The translations under genes and the position numbers were made by a program. A stretch of 64,000 nucleotides of DNA from Xiphophorus maculatus. Taxonomy: Eukaryota > Chordata > Actinopteri > Cyprinodontiformes > Poeciliidae. Positions 53,724 to 64,000 of this stretch are shown piece after piece. Below the pieces are notes generated by a model. That model searched no databases. It was given only the letters and a program-made list of their open reading frames with translations, and was not told the DNA's origin. The stretch spans positions 2,158,501 to 2,222,500 of the forward strand of contig NC_036447.1 in assembly GCF_002775205.1 (NCBI RefSeq), read 5' to 3'. Within the stretch, counting starts at the first letter, position 1, and each line of letters opens with the position of its first letter.

Positions 53724-56700
53724 ATGGGCTCACTGTCATGGCCGGCAGACCTCGGCAGCTCCGCTCTGTCTCCTCCAAACCTGCTGCCATTGCTGCTCTT
53801 CTTGGTGGTTTTTTATCTGGTTCGTTTCTATCAGAGGCAGCGCGGCATCTACAGGAACATCCCGCCAGGTCCGCGGCCGTGGCCGGTGGTCGGTAACTTC
53901 GGCGGCCTTCTCCTGCCTCCCTTCATCAGGCGGAGGTTCGGACAGACCTCCAACCGGAACATCGGCGTCATGGAGGCTTTAACGTCCCAAGCCAGCATCT
54001 ACGGGAACATCTACAGCCTGTTTGTGGGCAGTCAGCTGATCGTTGTCCTGAACAGCTTTGAGGTGGTGAAGGACGCGCTGTCAAACCATCCAGATGTGTT
54101 CTCAGACCGGCCAGATGTTCCGACTATCTCCATACTCACCAAACGGAAAGGTGAGGAAATGATGCAAAAGATTATATCCAACTTCCTGTCACCAAGACTT
54201 TCTTCTCCCTTTTCCATACGGTGAAACCTGGTGGTGGCAGCATCATGCTGTGGGGTGCGTTTCTTTTATTTGATTGGTCAGACTTGATGAGGAAGTATTA
54301 TGAAAACTCTTGTCTCTTGATCTCATTACAGTTGCCAGGTGGGAAGAGTATCTAAAGATTTTACTGCAGTCATCAAAAAAATGCCTCAAGTAAGAGTAAA
54401 AAAGTATTTGGTAAAAAGTTTATTCAAGTACTGAGAAGCTGATCAAATGGTCTGTCATTTAAAAATTACATCATCAGACGGACCGAAATATAAAGTTAAG
54501 TGGGAATTTTGGTATTTTAAGATACGATCGACTACATTGATTATAATTACAATAATTTTATACCTTTTGTCAATTTCTATAAAACATTTAACACTATTAG
54601 ACACTATTATAAAACCGTACAGTATTTTTACCAGAGCAATTGCTAGAAAGGCAGCAGCAGCTCAGTTAAACTGGCCTCTGGTACTACAGAGAGATTACTG
54701 CCGTCCTCTAAGTCTGCTTTTATTCCTTCTTGTCTTGTCTGCAGTGCCTGTGAAAAAGACTCAATTCCAGGGAATCAAAGCAAAGAGAATTTAACTTATC
54801 ACAACTGACTGATGACGCAGCAATCTACCTTTTCAATGAATATGAAATAGATAAAGCAGTAGCTTGTATCCAGAAATTTTCATCAGTATCAGGATTGAAA
54901 ATGAATCTTAACAAGTCTGTCCAATTTCCTCTCAAAAACTGTAAACTCCCAAAAATGTGCCCCATTCCTGTTAAATTCAAAATGATATATTTAGGAATAA
55001 CAATTGAAAAAGATCAAAAGTCACGTAGCTAGCAACTTTTCCAAGATCGATTCCATCCAGCTGGTGAGCTCCGGGGTCCACAGCTGCCAACGTCTTCCGA
55101 ATTTGTCGATCTGCCAGGTATCTGCTAACTCCAAACAGCAGAAATCCCGTTATCATGAGTCCAAATAAATACAGATCCTCCACGTCTTCCAGGGACAAAG
55201 GAAGACGTGTTTTATTTTCAGGTGCTGTGGTTCTGTTTCTCACTCACTGACAACATTTTTATAAACGAATGTATCCCACTGGGATCAATTACATTGAGAG
55301 ATAAGTTGACAAGATCCATAATTTGTAGATTCAGAAAGAGAGGCTCCAAAAATCTGCACCAAGGCAGAGGAAGCAGGGCAAAAGTGAGTAGGGAGGGAGT
55401 AGAGGAAAAGGTTTCCACCGAGAGCAAGAGAGGAACCATCTCAAATCTTTTGCATCGTCTTTTGTAATAACTTCTGGGACAATTTACTGTCCAGCAAAAT
55501 TTGTCTTTGTGACAGGCCTGTCTGTAAATGACTGGAGCCATCTCCTGCTTGTGTTTCAGGAATCGTGTTCGCCCCCTATGGGCCGGTCTGGAGAAAGCAG
55601 CGTAAGTTCTGCCACGCCACCCTCAGGAACTTCGGATTTGGTCGGCTGAGTTTGGAGCCGTGCATTCAGCAGGGCGTGGCCGCCGTCAAAACAGAGCTGC
55701 TGAGCGGCGAGCACGGCGCCTGCGGCGTCGACCCCTCCAGGCTGATCAGCAACGCCGTGTCGAACGTCATCTGCTCCCTGATCCTGGGTCAGCGCTTCCA
55801 TCACGACGACCCTGAGTTCCGCGGCATCCTGGACCTGATGTCGCGCGGGTTGGAGATCTGCATAAACAGCCCCGCGGTGCTCATCAACATCTTCCCGCTG
55901 CTCTACTACCTGCCCTTTGGGGCGTTCAGGGAGCTGCGGCGGGTGGAGAGAGACATCACGGTGTTCCTGAAGAAGATCATCGGGAGCCACAGCAACACTT
56001 TGGATCCCAACAACCCCAGAGACCTGACTGACATGTACCTGATGGAGATGCTGGCTCAGCAAGCCGCAGGAGAGCAGGACAGCAGCTTCACAGAGGACTA
56101 CCTCTTCTACATCATCGGAGACCTCTTCATCGCCGGAACCGACACCACCACCAATTCAGTTCTTTGGGTTCTGCTCTACCTGGCCCTGTACCCTGATATC
56201 CAAGGTAACAGCGCCGCCTGAGACCTGATGGTCCGGTAGGTTCGGTTCGATTGGGGACCAAAGTTGCCACATTTGTTACATTTTCAGCCGCTGTGGTTCT
56301 CTTTCTCACTCTCTGAGTTAAACCAACCAAAACCTTTGAGCAACAGTTCCCCTCCTCAGCTGTGGGGGCGCTGCACCAAGAACCACTGAAGAAAACGACA
56401 CGAAAACCTCTGAACAAAACATGGAGCTTATCTTCCTTCTTCATAACATGGAAATAAAAATGGAGTCAGATTTTAGTGGTTGGATGATTTCTGTTTTATT
56501 TTTCTAAAGACCGTCAGCCATTTCTTCAAACCAACCAGAGTTTCATTAAAACGAACTAAATTCACCCATAAACTCCACCAGCTGTTAGATTCACCCCTTT
56601 TCTACCATGGGTTATTATTTAATTTACTGTAATTTAACCTTTATGTAACCTGGTAAGTTGGTTGATAACAAAACATTTATTTTCTACAAACAACCTGTTT

Positions 56701-58920
56701 AGAAAATATTAAAATAACAGACAACAGAATATCACAACATATTACATAAACAACAAACGCTCAAAAATACCTGAAATCCATGAGCACAGGATACCATTTA
56801 AATCAGTTCTAGCTGCTTGTTTCAGTGGTTCAAACACCAAATATATTTAATAAGCATTAATCAAGCAATTAAGCATTCTACCTCAGCAGCTTCCTTATCG
56901 CCACTCTTTGGGGTTCAGCCATCAGTGCCAAGGAAAATGAATGGCGCTCCTGGATTGGCTGATTTGCAAATGTCAGTCAATAGCATGTCAAGTAGGGAGT
57001 CTAACAGAAATGCATGCCGCACATTTCAGATTTTTATTTACTAAACAATCTGAACACCACGTGTCGTTTTCCTTTTAACCCTCAACAGAAAACATTTCAG
57101 TTTGTGGTGATTAAGTTTGTGAATTGATCACATATTTTAGGTTTCTAGATGTAAAATCTCTACTTATTAATAATGAAAGAAGGAATTAATAACTGGCGGC
57201 GGGTTGCCATGTCTCCTTTACTTCCTGATTTTAGTCAGACTGGCTCAGTAAATATTTAACCACTTCTCACTGATGCAGACTGACATGTCAGCGTTTTCTT
57301 TGGTGTCACTTTAACCAGGCCGCGCTTGTGTGTTGAGCCTTAGCTGGTTTCCATGACAACTGACGCTTGCATCCCTCTGTGTGGATCCCAGACCAGGTCC
57401 AAGCAGAGATCGACAGAGTGGTGGACCGACGCCGCCCTCCATCTTTGAATAACAGAGGAAGTTTGCCTTTTACTGAAGCCACCATCATGGAGGTGCAGAG
57501 ACTGACTGCGGTGGTTCCTCTCAGCATTCCTCACATGGCGTCAGAGACAACAGGTGACCGGGGGCAACCTGGGTAACCGGGGGCAACCAGAGGATGGTCT
57601 GCGATGGAGCGTGTTTTCTGATGGGTTTTATCTGTTTCCCAGTGTTCCGGGGCTTCACCATTCCCAAAGGAACGGTCATTATGCCCAATCTGTACTCGGT
57701 CCACAGAGACCCCAGTGTGTGGGACGATCCGGACGCCTTCAACCCGACCCGCTTCCTGGATGGAGAGGGGAAACTGCTGAGGAGAGAGTCCTTCATACCG
57801 TTTGGAATCGGTACGTCGCTCTGTCACTCAGGAGAATAAACCAGTTTAGCTTCACAAAGTTTATTTATTCCTCTTATTATTGATGATTATGGCTTAACAA
57901 TAATGAACCCCTGAGAATCTTAATATGTTATATTTTGACCATGTTGAGTTATGAGGAAGGTTATTGCTTAAGAAGCGGTTCAGAGTCTATTATCCAAGAA
58001 TCTTCAAAGAGTTGTAGATGGTGATGCTGTGAGCAGGAAGGATCTCCAGTAGCTGTCAGTCTTGCAACAAATCTTAAAGGCCTCTGACTGAAGACTGTTG
58101 CTGTATGAGTGTCATAACAAGCTAACAGCTAAATTTCCGGTCAGCAGAGATGATATTCCACAGTAACATGTCCTAAATGACACCATCAGTTGTTTGCTAG
58201 CTCTGCTAATCCATCTCATTTGCTTTGGCCACTCCTCTTTACATCTCCGTCGAGAGATGTTGGAGTCGAGGATATGATCCAGAGACGGTTTCAACTTCTT
58301 CCTTCTGTCTCTGGATCCACAAAGCCTTCTTTAAACTTCTCTGGGATTTGGGGTCAAAGTTCAGGAATAATTTGACCTTTTGAGATGCTAATCCGCTCCT
58401 ACCAGTTGTAAAAACAATACCCTGTTGCCATGGTTACACATCATAATGACCAGAGGGAATAAATGTCCAAACATGCAACAATTCAACCAAAACAATATGA
58501 ACAAAAATCTAGTAAATTACCATAACAGAGCTGCTCCAACATGCTGCTCCCCTGAGCGGCGCAGTTCTAGAACCAAGCAATAATGGAATCACCTTTTAGT
58601 CTTTGTCTTGTGTAATATTCTGGTTCGAATCTTAATGTTTTTATAAGCCATAATCACCAAATTACCACGAATAAACACAAGTAAATCCATTTTGCATGTG
58701 GCCGTCAGGTCGCCGGGTGTGCATGGGCGAGCAGCTGGCCAAGATGGAGCTGTTCCTGACCGTCAGCGGTCTGCTGCAGGCCTGCACCTTCCGGCTCCCA
58801 GACGGGGCGCCCGCTCCGTCCCTGCACGGTCGCTTCGGCCTGACTCTGGCTCCCTGCCCCTTCGCCCTGTGCGTGAGCGCCCGCTGCGAGGACTCATTCA
58901 GCCCCAACGCATTCAGCTAG
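53724..58920 (+). CDS. cyp2u1: Cytochrome P450 2U1, 5 exons, complete
   Basis: Membrane-bound P450 that omega- and omega-1-hydroxylates long-chain fatty acids (known for mammalian CYP2U1; ER and mitochondria). Exons: 53724-54150, 55560-56204, 57392-57553, 57643-57810, 58709-58920, all GT/AG, every junction in phase 1, giving 537 aa (human CYP2U1 about 544). Residues 18-36 form the N-terminal membrane anchor, followed by the proline-rich hinge PPGPRPWP. I-helix AGTDTT is at 334-339, K-helix ExxR (EVQR) at 391-394, and the haem loop [12 protein letters not shown] has ligand Cys472. The phrases [15 protein letters not shown] [15 protein letters not shown] and [14 protein letters not shown] are characteristic of 2U1. 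The exon 3 acceptor at 57391 keeps the frame; a nearby AG 4 bp later would break it. The start ATG precedes the anchor directly. Intron 3 is only 89 bp. Confidence 0.96.
54335..54520. repeat. Fragment of the element at 24695-25141 (cyp2u1 intron 1)
   Basis: 'CAAGTAAGAGTAAAAAAGTATTTGGT', 'CATCAGACGGACCGAAATATAAAGTTAAGTG' parallel 'AATAAGAGTAAAAGAGTATTT', 'CATCAGATGGAACAAAATGTAAAGTGAAAA'. Confidence 0.55.
54520..55022 (+). mobile_element. L1/Tx1-like LINE reverse-transcriptase fragment (cyp2u1 intron 1)
   Basis: Frames encode FQGIKAKRI, then [22 protein letters not shown] sequence (a decayed F/YADD active site), [15 protein letters not shown] and [18 protein letters not shown], the conserved palm/thumb order of L1-type RT. 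Stops and a probable insertion (about 54640-54745) interrupt it. Non-functional. Confidence 0.7.
54977..55243 (-). other. Antisense 88-codon ORF with one hydrophobic segment, origin unknown
   Basis: Open frame opposite to cyp2u1 in its intron 1. Residues about 26-41 ([16 protein letters not shown]) look like a membrane helix flanked by an acidic stretch (LEDVEDL) and a basic one ([11 protein letters not shown]). The last 20 codons overlap the end of the L1 fragment. I do not recognise the family. Confidence 0.25.
55460..55535 (+). repeat. Interspersed repeat end, 'TGTGACAGGCCT' family
   Basis: 'AATAACTTCTGGGACAATTTACTGTCCAGCAAAATTTGT..TGTGACAGGCCTG' matches 62500-62590 and, reversed, 17610-17650. 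Ends 24 bp before the cyp2u1 exon 2 acceptor. Confidence 0.55.
56222..56480 (+). mobile_element. About 600-bp interspersed repeat family, copy D (partial, cyp2u1 intron 2)
   Basis: ACCTGATGGTCCGGTAG, GGGGACCAAAGTTGCCACAT, AGCCGCTGTGGTTCTCTTTC, TGTGGGGGCGCTGCACCAAG and AACCACTGAAGAAAA follow the order of copies A/B. It starts 18 bp after the exon 2 donor. Confidence 0.6.
56925..57060. repeat. Interspersed repeat, family of 3 copies (copy 3)
   Basis: 'CATCAGTGCCAAGGAAAATGAATGGCGCTCCTGGATTGGCTGATTTGC' shares core with 1130-1290 and 11205-11345. Confidence 0.5.
57560..57592. repeat. Short tandem repeat in cyp2u1 intron 3
   Basis: ACCGGGGGCAACC occurs twice, 18-19 bp apart, inside an 89-bp intron directly after the donor. 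Confidence 0.8.
57811..58708. other. cyp2u1 intron 4
   Basis: 898 bp without recognised repeats. It contains GTTGCCATGGTTAC at 58424-58437, one mismatch from the RFX X-box palindrome. Confidence 0.5.
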
Positions 58921-59600
58921 AGCGGCTGCTGCGACCTTCAGCGACCTAAAGATGCTTCTCAGGCCTCCTGGAGAGACGCTGGGAGAGATTTTAAACCAAA
59001 GAGTGTCTCTTTCTCAACTTCTTGTCTTTAATTTCAAGAATATTTCTCTGATTAGTCAAAATACACAGCTCAAAAAAATAAAGGGAACACTTAAACAGGT
59101 GTTTAACACTTAGTGTTCCCTTTATTTTTTTGAGCAGTATATATTTGATTCTATAAAACTTGGATTTCATTTTTATGTAATTTAATGTGTTCATTTATAA
59201 GAACAGTATTAATTTGTTTAGCACTTCTATTTATTTCCCTTTAAAAGGTCAGTTTTTATTTTTGGCTGAGTCTATAAGACACCAGATGAAGATTTTATTG
59301 TTTTATGGTCAGTTATTATTTTAATGTGGAGAAAAAAATGTATTTTATGCCTCATAAAATGAAAGCGAGTTGTGAACCTGACTGATTGAATCTTAGTAAT
59401 AGATTATTGTCATATTATTTTGAGGAAAAATAATGTTTTCTTGGTCATTTTTTTTAAACTTTTGGATGCAGACTTCCTTTGACAGGAATTGTAGAAAAAC
59501 AGATTATTAATATTTTAATCAAAGAAGCTTTATTGGCACAAGTGCAATTTGTATCTGCTGCTGAAATGTATGTGAACATTTATTAAAGTTATTTCTTGAT
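58921..59600 (+). other. cyp2u1: cyp2u1 3' UTR (extent uncertain)
   Basis: Non-coding sequence after the cyp2u1 stop. It holds a foldback transposon (59066-59137, listed separately), and ATTAAA at 59582-59587 is a plausible poly(A) signal. The boundary is inferred. Confidence 0.4.
59066..59137. mobile_element. Tc1/mariner-type foldback, 24-bp perfect arms
   Basis: GCTCAAAAAAATAAAGGGAA.. (59068-59091) and its exact complement (59112-59135) around a 20-nt loop. The arms match the terminal sequence of a widespread fish element (CTGCTCAAAAAA..AAAGGGAACACT). Located in the cyp2u1 3' UTR or just beyond. Confidence 0.8.
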
Positions 59601-60270
59601 GTGAAATGACATGACTGATAAACAATAACAGGAATTAAAATGTGAATCTTGTTGGGAAACGGTGCAGTTTTTGATTTGACCTGCAGATGTCACTGTTACG
59701 CTTGTTACATTTCTGAACTTTTTTCCTATTCTGTTTTAGTAAAGATGAGGGGAGGGGAAAAAAACTCATGATGTTTAAATCTTTCTGTTTCCGTGGTTTT
59801 ATGATTCAGTCAATTATGCTGAAAATGTTGGGGGATTTTTACATCAATTTATGCTGATATATTATGTCTTTAATTTGTCACATTGCAACTAGAATGCAGC
59901 ATTATCCATATTAACTTGTTAATTGATTGGATTTCAGGAGAAAAGCCACTAGAAAATCATTTTTGCTGCTTTTTGGGCCTGCAGCCTCTCAGATCAGGGT
60001 CTGAAATGATTCTAAATATTATGGAGTAAAATATTAATAGCTAAAAAGTAATAAAAGAAAACACTTTCCTGGAAGGATGAGCAGGTAAAACAGCTGATGT
60101 TTGGTTTCTGTCATGCAGCTAAACTTTAATATTCATTACAAATCAAATAAGATGTTTGCAATAATCTCTTTTCTATGGATTAAAGGTCTAAACTATGGTT
60201 TCTCCATTGGATTGAGAGAGAAACTTTGGCATCGGACAGAAAAAACCCTGTTTTGATAGTCTTGCAGAGA
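59601..60270. other. cyp2u1-hadh intergenic spacer
   Basis: AT-rich with no repeat or gene recognised. The hadh promoter probably lies at its right edge. Confidence 0.45.
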
Positions 60271-60274
60271 CCGT

Positions 60275-60288
60275 CCACTAGATGGCGG
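60275..60288 (+). promoter_or_regulatory. CTCF-type (or YY1-type) motif upstream of hadh
   Basis: CCACTAGATGGCGG matches all 14 positions of the CTCF consensus CCASYAGRKGGCRS. The same bases contain GATGGCGG, a YY1 core common near housekeeping start sites. It lies 148 bp before the hadh ATG. Binding is inference. Confidence 0.45.
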
Positions 60289-60435
60289 TAGTTCTTTTTC
60301 CAGTCGGTTTGTCCGCTGAATCTTAAAGCTTTTAAGAAGAAGAAGCAGCCTGCAGTCGACCCTTCACCCAGTTTGGATTCTGTCCCCAGTTCTGCAGATT
60401 TTAGAGCCTGTATGTTTAGGTTATTTTCCTCCAAC

Positions 60436-63400
60436 ATGGCTTTTTTCACGCACCACATCAAGAGGAGCTTCTCTTCTTCGGCTGTCAGGAATGTTGTGAT
60501 CAAAAACGTGACAATCATCGGAGGAGGTCAGATGGGAGCAGGAATTGCACAAGTAAGAGATGCATGCATGGAAGCGTTTCAGGGAGTTTCTTGTTTCTGT
60601 TTCTCCAACCTGCTGGGAATCCGAGCTTCTGATCGTGTTGTGGTTTAAGGACGTTCTGGCATTTGCCTGTTCAAAATGTTATTAGAAACATTTTACAGCC
60701 TAATGCACTGAATCTTGGGATCTTCCTGGAATGGTGGAAACTGTAGTCGCTGTTAAACTTGGATTTAACAATCAACAACCAAACTGACCTAAATGTTAAC
60801 TTTTTTTTTTTTTCATCATAAAGTCTGTAGATCGGTGTTTCCCAACCCTGGTGCTTAAGGCACACTGGCCCTGCATGTCTTAAATGTTTCCCCGTTTTAA
60901 TACCTGATTCAGCTGATTGCAGTTTAGCAAACACCTGTCAATTGAAATCAGCTGGACTGAAGCAAGGAAACGCCTGAAACGCAGGTGTCAAACCTGGGGG
61001 CCGCAGTCCTGCAACTTCTAGATGTCTCTGCTGCAGCACCTGAACAGAATAATGAGGTCATTAAGGTTCTGGAGAACTGATCTACACAAACAAGGAGGAG
61101 GTAATGAAGCCGTTTCATTCCAGTGTTTTGAACCGGTGGCTCATCTAAAGACTGCAGGACTGCGGCCCTTGAGGACCAGTGTTGAGAAACACTGGTCTGG
61201 GTGATTCTTCAGCAGTTCTTCTCTATCTGAATAACCTGGACGACGTGAAGGAGGGAAAACATGTTTCTCTGGATTCTATTACATATTGTGTGATATTTTT
61301 TTATCAATTGATGCTCAACCACAACAGAAGACCTAATAGTAATCAAAATAGAAATAAATTATTGTATTTCATTTGTCATTTGCAAGAAAATCATACATTT
61401 TCATTTCTGCCGTTATGCTGTACGTAGCTAACGGGAAGCTAAGTGTGTTTGTGAGACGGCCGCGCACGTGACCACGCAGAATGGGCATCAGCCAATGAAA
61501 AGCGGCCCTGTGGTAAGGTCCATGGTAAAACGGTCAAATAAATGCGGGTTACCATGGTAACCACTGAGGGTTTTCTGTTGCCATCTGTTACCTGCGGTAT
61601 GTATTAGGATCAGCTCCGTGTTTTCTGCTCGATTATTTGATTTTAGAGGAATTTAATCATATGCAGTGTTTCATGTGTAAATTTCGCCATGTTTTGAAAG
61701 TGTTCTAATTATTAATGTTTGAATTTTAGTTTAATGTTTAATTTTACAACTGCTAACTGCTGTAAACTGCTCATTGGGAGCCACTGCTCTGTAGTTTTTG
61801 GGTTATTTATTTTACTTATTTAATGTGTAGGACCACAGGCTGCTGGACCGACTTTAGCCACCAACTTGACTTTTCTCTCGTTCGGTATGTTTTAAGTTTT
61901 GATTCAAGGTAATGTTTCAGTTACCAATTGTATGATCCACGTGCAATTTTGTTTCCTGCAGTAAAAATATATACTTGTTATGTTAAAGATTAGCTTAGCT
62001 ATGTTGATAAATGACGTAGATTTACATCACTATGTAATCACGGTCAGCTCATGGTCAACTGATGTTTACCACCAAGTTGAATAAAATAAATACAGTGAAC
62101 CTGAGGGAACGCAATCATTTCCATTTGCACGATTTATTATTTTTCTCTCTTTCTACCAAAAACTGGATGATAAAAGTCTCAGCTAGCCCTTTTTGTGAAG
62201 ACAGTTTTGTTTAGAGACTTCATATTTAATTTTATTTATTGTTTTGTTTGTTTATTTAGGATATTTAAAATGTCCAGTGTAAAATGTTCATTAGAATTTA
62301 CATTTTATTGATTTTTGAAAATGTCTTATGCTAAAAGACAGTAGCTATGTTTACATTAACTATATAATTGAGCAATTTGACCAAATATAACTTTGCTTAA
62401 TATTTAAAATATCTAACCGGTTTGAGTGTTAAATGTTCAGTAGAATTTAAAGTTTATTGATATTTCAGGATATGTTCTAGTTCGTTATATTACTTGATAA
62501 TGGTCTCAAAACAACAATATTATTGTTTATTGCGATAACTCCTGGGACATTTTATCGTCCAACACATTTTGTTATTTGGACAGGCCTTCCCATCGGTTTG
62601 TCTCTCCATCAACGCATCGATGCTGCCTTTCTTCCAGGTTCCATATTTGAACTCTGACCTCTATCTGCTCTAAACTTGTGGTGAACAGTTCAGTCTGTAC
62701 TTTAACAAACAGACCAAGGAGGACGAGAGTCTGAAAGTGAATCTGGTGTTTTGACCAGATTGCTACGTTCCAGACCAGGATTTTAAAACCTGCTCACATG
62801 AAAACCCAACCGGAGCGAAACGAATCCTTTCACAGCCTGATGAAGCTGGTGTGTTTTCTGTTTTCTCCCTGGAGGTCGCTGCATCCACCGGCCACTCGGT
62901 GACACTGGTGGACATGACGGACGACATCCTGAAGAAAGCGATGAAGGGAATCCAGAGCAGCCTGAGGAGAGTGGTGAAGAAGACGTTTTCTGGCGACCCA
63001 GAGGTGAGGCACTGCAGATCCTCGGAGGGACAGACGGAGGCGAAGAGCGTTTCTCAGAGAACATCCTGGTTTCTCCTCAGTCTGGCGACGACTTCATCCA
63101 GAAGGTGATGCAGAACGTGTCCACCTCCACAGAGCCTTCAGCTGCCATCGCCACCTCAGACCTGATTCTGGAAGCCATCGTGGAGAATATGAAGATCAAA
63201 CAGGATCTGTTCGGTTTCCTGGACAAGATGGCGCCCGAGTAAGAGTCACCGCTCGGTTAACATGTTGGAAATGTTTCTCTGGCTTTCAGGGTTTTATTTG
63301 CTCTCAATGTTTACCTATCAGTGTTTCAGATTATAGAGTCAGACTTTTTCAAAGTATCTCCATGGAAACAAAAATCTTTTTCACAGAAACCTTCCTGCTC

Positions 63401-64000
63401 ACAATGAGACTAAAATAGGGCTGAAACGATGAATTCGATTAATTGCTATTATTCAATTATTGAAATAATTATCACTAATTCAGTAATTGATTGATCGTTA
63501 ACTTGACCCGTTACACAGACCCAGAAAATGGCAATTAGCTGAAAGAAACAGCAGTAATTAAGCCAAAAACTGTACAAAAATATTTTTAAAACTCTCAAGT
63601 TTTAGCTTCACCTGGTTCAAGTTTTGTAAAACTTTTAAGCACATTTTGCTATTTGTCGGTTAATCCAAGAAATAGTCACTAGATCAGCTCTATTGATAAG
63701 TCAAACAGGAATGTTTACATGTCGATGTTAGATGGTTTTTTTAAGTGATAAAAAATGCTCATGTGTTCTTCACACATGGTGGGTTTGCATTGCATTTGGA
63801 GTATCAGCACATTAGCATTAGCTTCCACTGAATGCTTTATTGTTAGCAGATTAGCGCTTAAGGATTAACACATTAATGGAAGGCCTTCAAACGGACTTCC
63901 ATCTAAATGTAAAACTGTGACCCGATGAGTTTTTGGTTGTTGTATTTTCTGTTGCAGACACACCATCTTCGCCAGCAACACGTCCTCGCTGCCCATCAGT
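60436..64000 (+). CDS. hadh: Hydroxyacyl-CoA dehydrogenase, mitochondrial (short/medium-chain L-3-hydroxyacyl-CoA dehydrogenase), 5' part, 4 exons visible
   Basis: Oxidises L-3-hydroxyacyl-CoA to 3-ketoacyl-CoA with NAD+ in mitochondrial beta-oxidation. Exons: 60436-60552, 62875-63003, 63081-63238, 63958 to the window end. Junctions are GT/AG and in phase, giving about 149 residues of a family of about 310. Residues 1-19 form a basic, Ser-rich mitochondrial presequence. The Rossmann NAD motif IGGGQMGAG spans 28-36, Asp52 ends beta-2 (LVDMTDD), EAIVEN lies in exon 3, and HTIFASNTSSL in exon 4 carries the conserved active-site serine region. The ATG at 60436 (context AACATGG) gives the presequence seen in homologues; in-frame ATGs at 60373 and 60409 would extend it by 21 or 9 residues. 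The gene is truncated by the window, not broken. Confidence 0.96.
60834..61198. mobile_element. hAT-like non-autonomous element with about 30-bp inverted ends (hadh intron 1)
   Basis: Left end CGGTGTTTCCCAACCCTGGT and the complement of the right end (CCAGTGTTTCTCAACACTGGTCC) are alike, both continuing CTTAAGG/CTCAAGG. The interior holds the CCTGATTCAGCTGATT phrase typical of this fish family. A clean 8-bp target duplication was not seen. Confidence 0.65.
61440..61575. promoter_or_regulatory. Promoter-like motif cluster in hadh intron 1
   Basis: Contains CACGTG (61465-61470, within GCACGTGACC), CCAAT (61492-61496) and a perfect 14-bp RFX X-box GTTACCATGGTAAC (61548-61561), with several CpGs. 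It may be an alternative promoter or enhancer of hadh; inference only. Confidence 0.35.
61576..62874. other. hadh intron 1, remainder
   Basis: AT-rich. 62500-62590 carries an interspersed repeat end (GGGACATTTTATCGTCCAAC..GGACAGGCCT) related to 55460-55535. Nothing else was recognised. Confidence 0.45.
63419..63710. repeat. Interspersed repeat 'GGGCTGAAACGATGAAT', copy 3 (hadh intron 3)
   Basis: Same block order as 20985-21300, including TTGATTGATCGTTAACTTG, CTGTACAAAAATAT, TTAGCTTCACCTGGTTCAAG and TTAATCCAAGAAATAGTC. Confidence 0.6.

Noticed and set aside
53647-53982. 111-codon Cys-rich ORF as an independent gene
   Set aside because: It lies across the cyp2u1 5' UTR and exon 1 in another frame and is better treated as an upstream ORF.
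55556-56062. 168-codon minus-strand ORF
   Set aside because: It is the antisense shadow of cyp2u1 exon 2.

Overview
The window is vertebrate nuclear DNA, almost certainly from a ray-finned (teleost) fish. Coding exons are GC-rich and sit in AT-rich introns full of fish-type interspersed repeats: a Rex3/RTE-like LINE ending in GATG repeats, Rex1/L2-like and L1-like LINE remnants, Tc1/mariner foldbacks and hAT-like MITEs. No bacterial-type gene, rRNA, tRNA or CRISPR array was seen. The species cannot be named from this sequence; a percomorph is my guess.

Four protein-coding genes were reconstructed exon by exon, with splice sites and reading phase checked by hand. They are papss1 (minus, CDS 35191 to 17279, 12 coding exons, 624 aa), sgms2 (plus, 46340-52503, 5 coding exons, 357 aa), cyp2u1 (plus, 53724-58920, 5 exons, 537 aa) and hadh (plus, from 60436, four exons, cut by the window end). 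The order papss1-sgms2-cyp2u1-hadh matches human 4q25. papss1 and sgms2 diverge from a shared region (about 35.2-36.9 kb). sgms2, cyp2u1 and hadh follow one another on the plus strand with gaps of about 0.6 and 1.5 kb.

Layout: 1-16.6 kb is intergenic, with no recognisable gene but many repeats and one enhancer-like motif cluster near 9.54-9.58 kb. papss1 and its 3' UTR span about 16.7-35.2 kb, and its intron 7 holds a 129-bp satellite and other repeats. The interval 35.2-46.3 kb holds the divergent promoter region, a probable sgms2 5' UTR exon and a long first intron with a 192-bp tandem trimer, a 21-bp minisatellite and a LINE fragment. The rest of sgms2, then cyp2u1 and the start of hadh, fill 46.3-64 kb.

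The four products act in sulfate activation (PAPSS1), sphingomyelin synthesis (SGMS2), fatty-acid hydroxylation (CYP2U1) and mitochondrial beta-oxidation (HADH). They form a conserved synteny block, not a pathway or operon. I found no convincing undescribed biological system. The most unusual structures are a dated nest of transposons at 5999-6988, paired tandem-repeat/transposon loci, exact CTCF- and RFX-type motif matches, overlapping upstream ORFs, and an unexplained antisense ORF in cyp2u1 intron 1.
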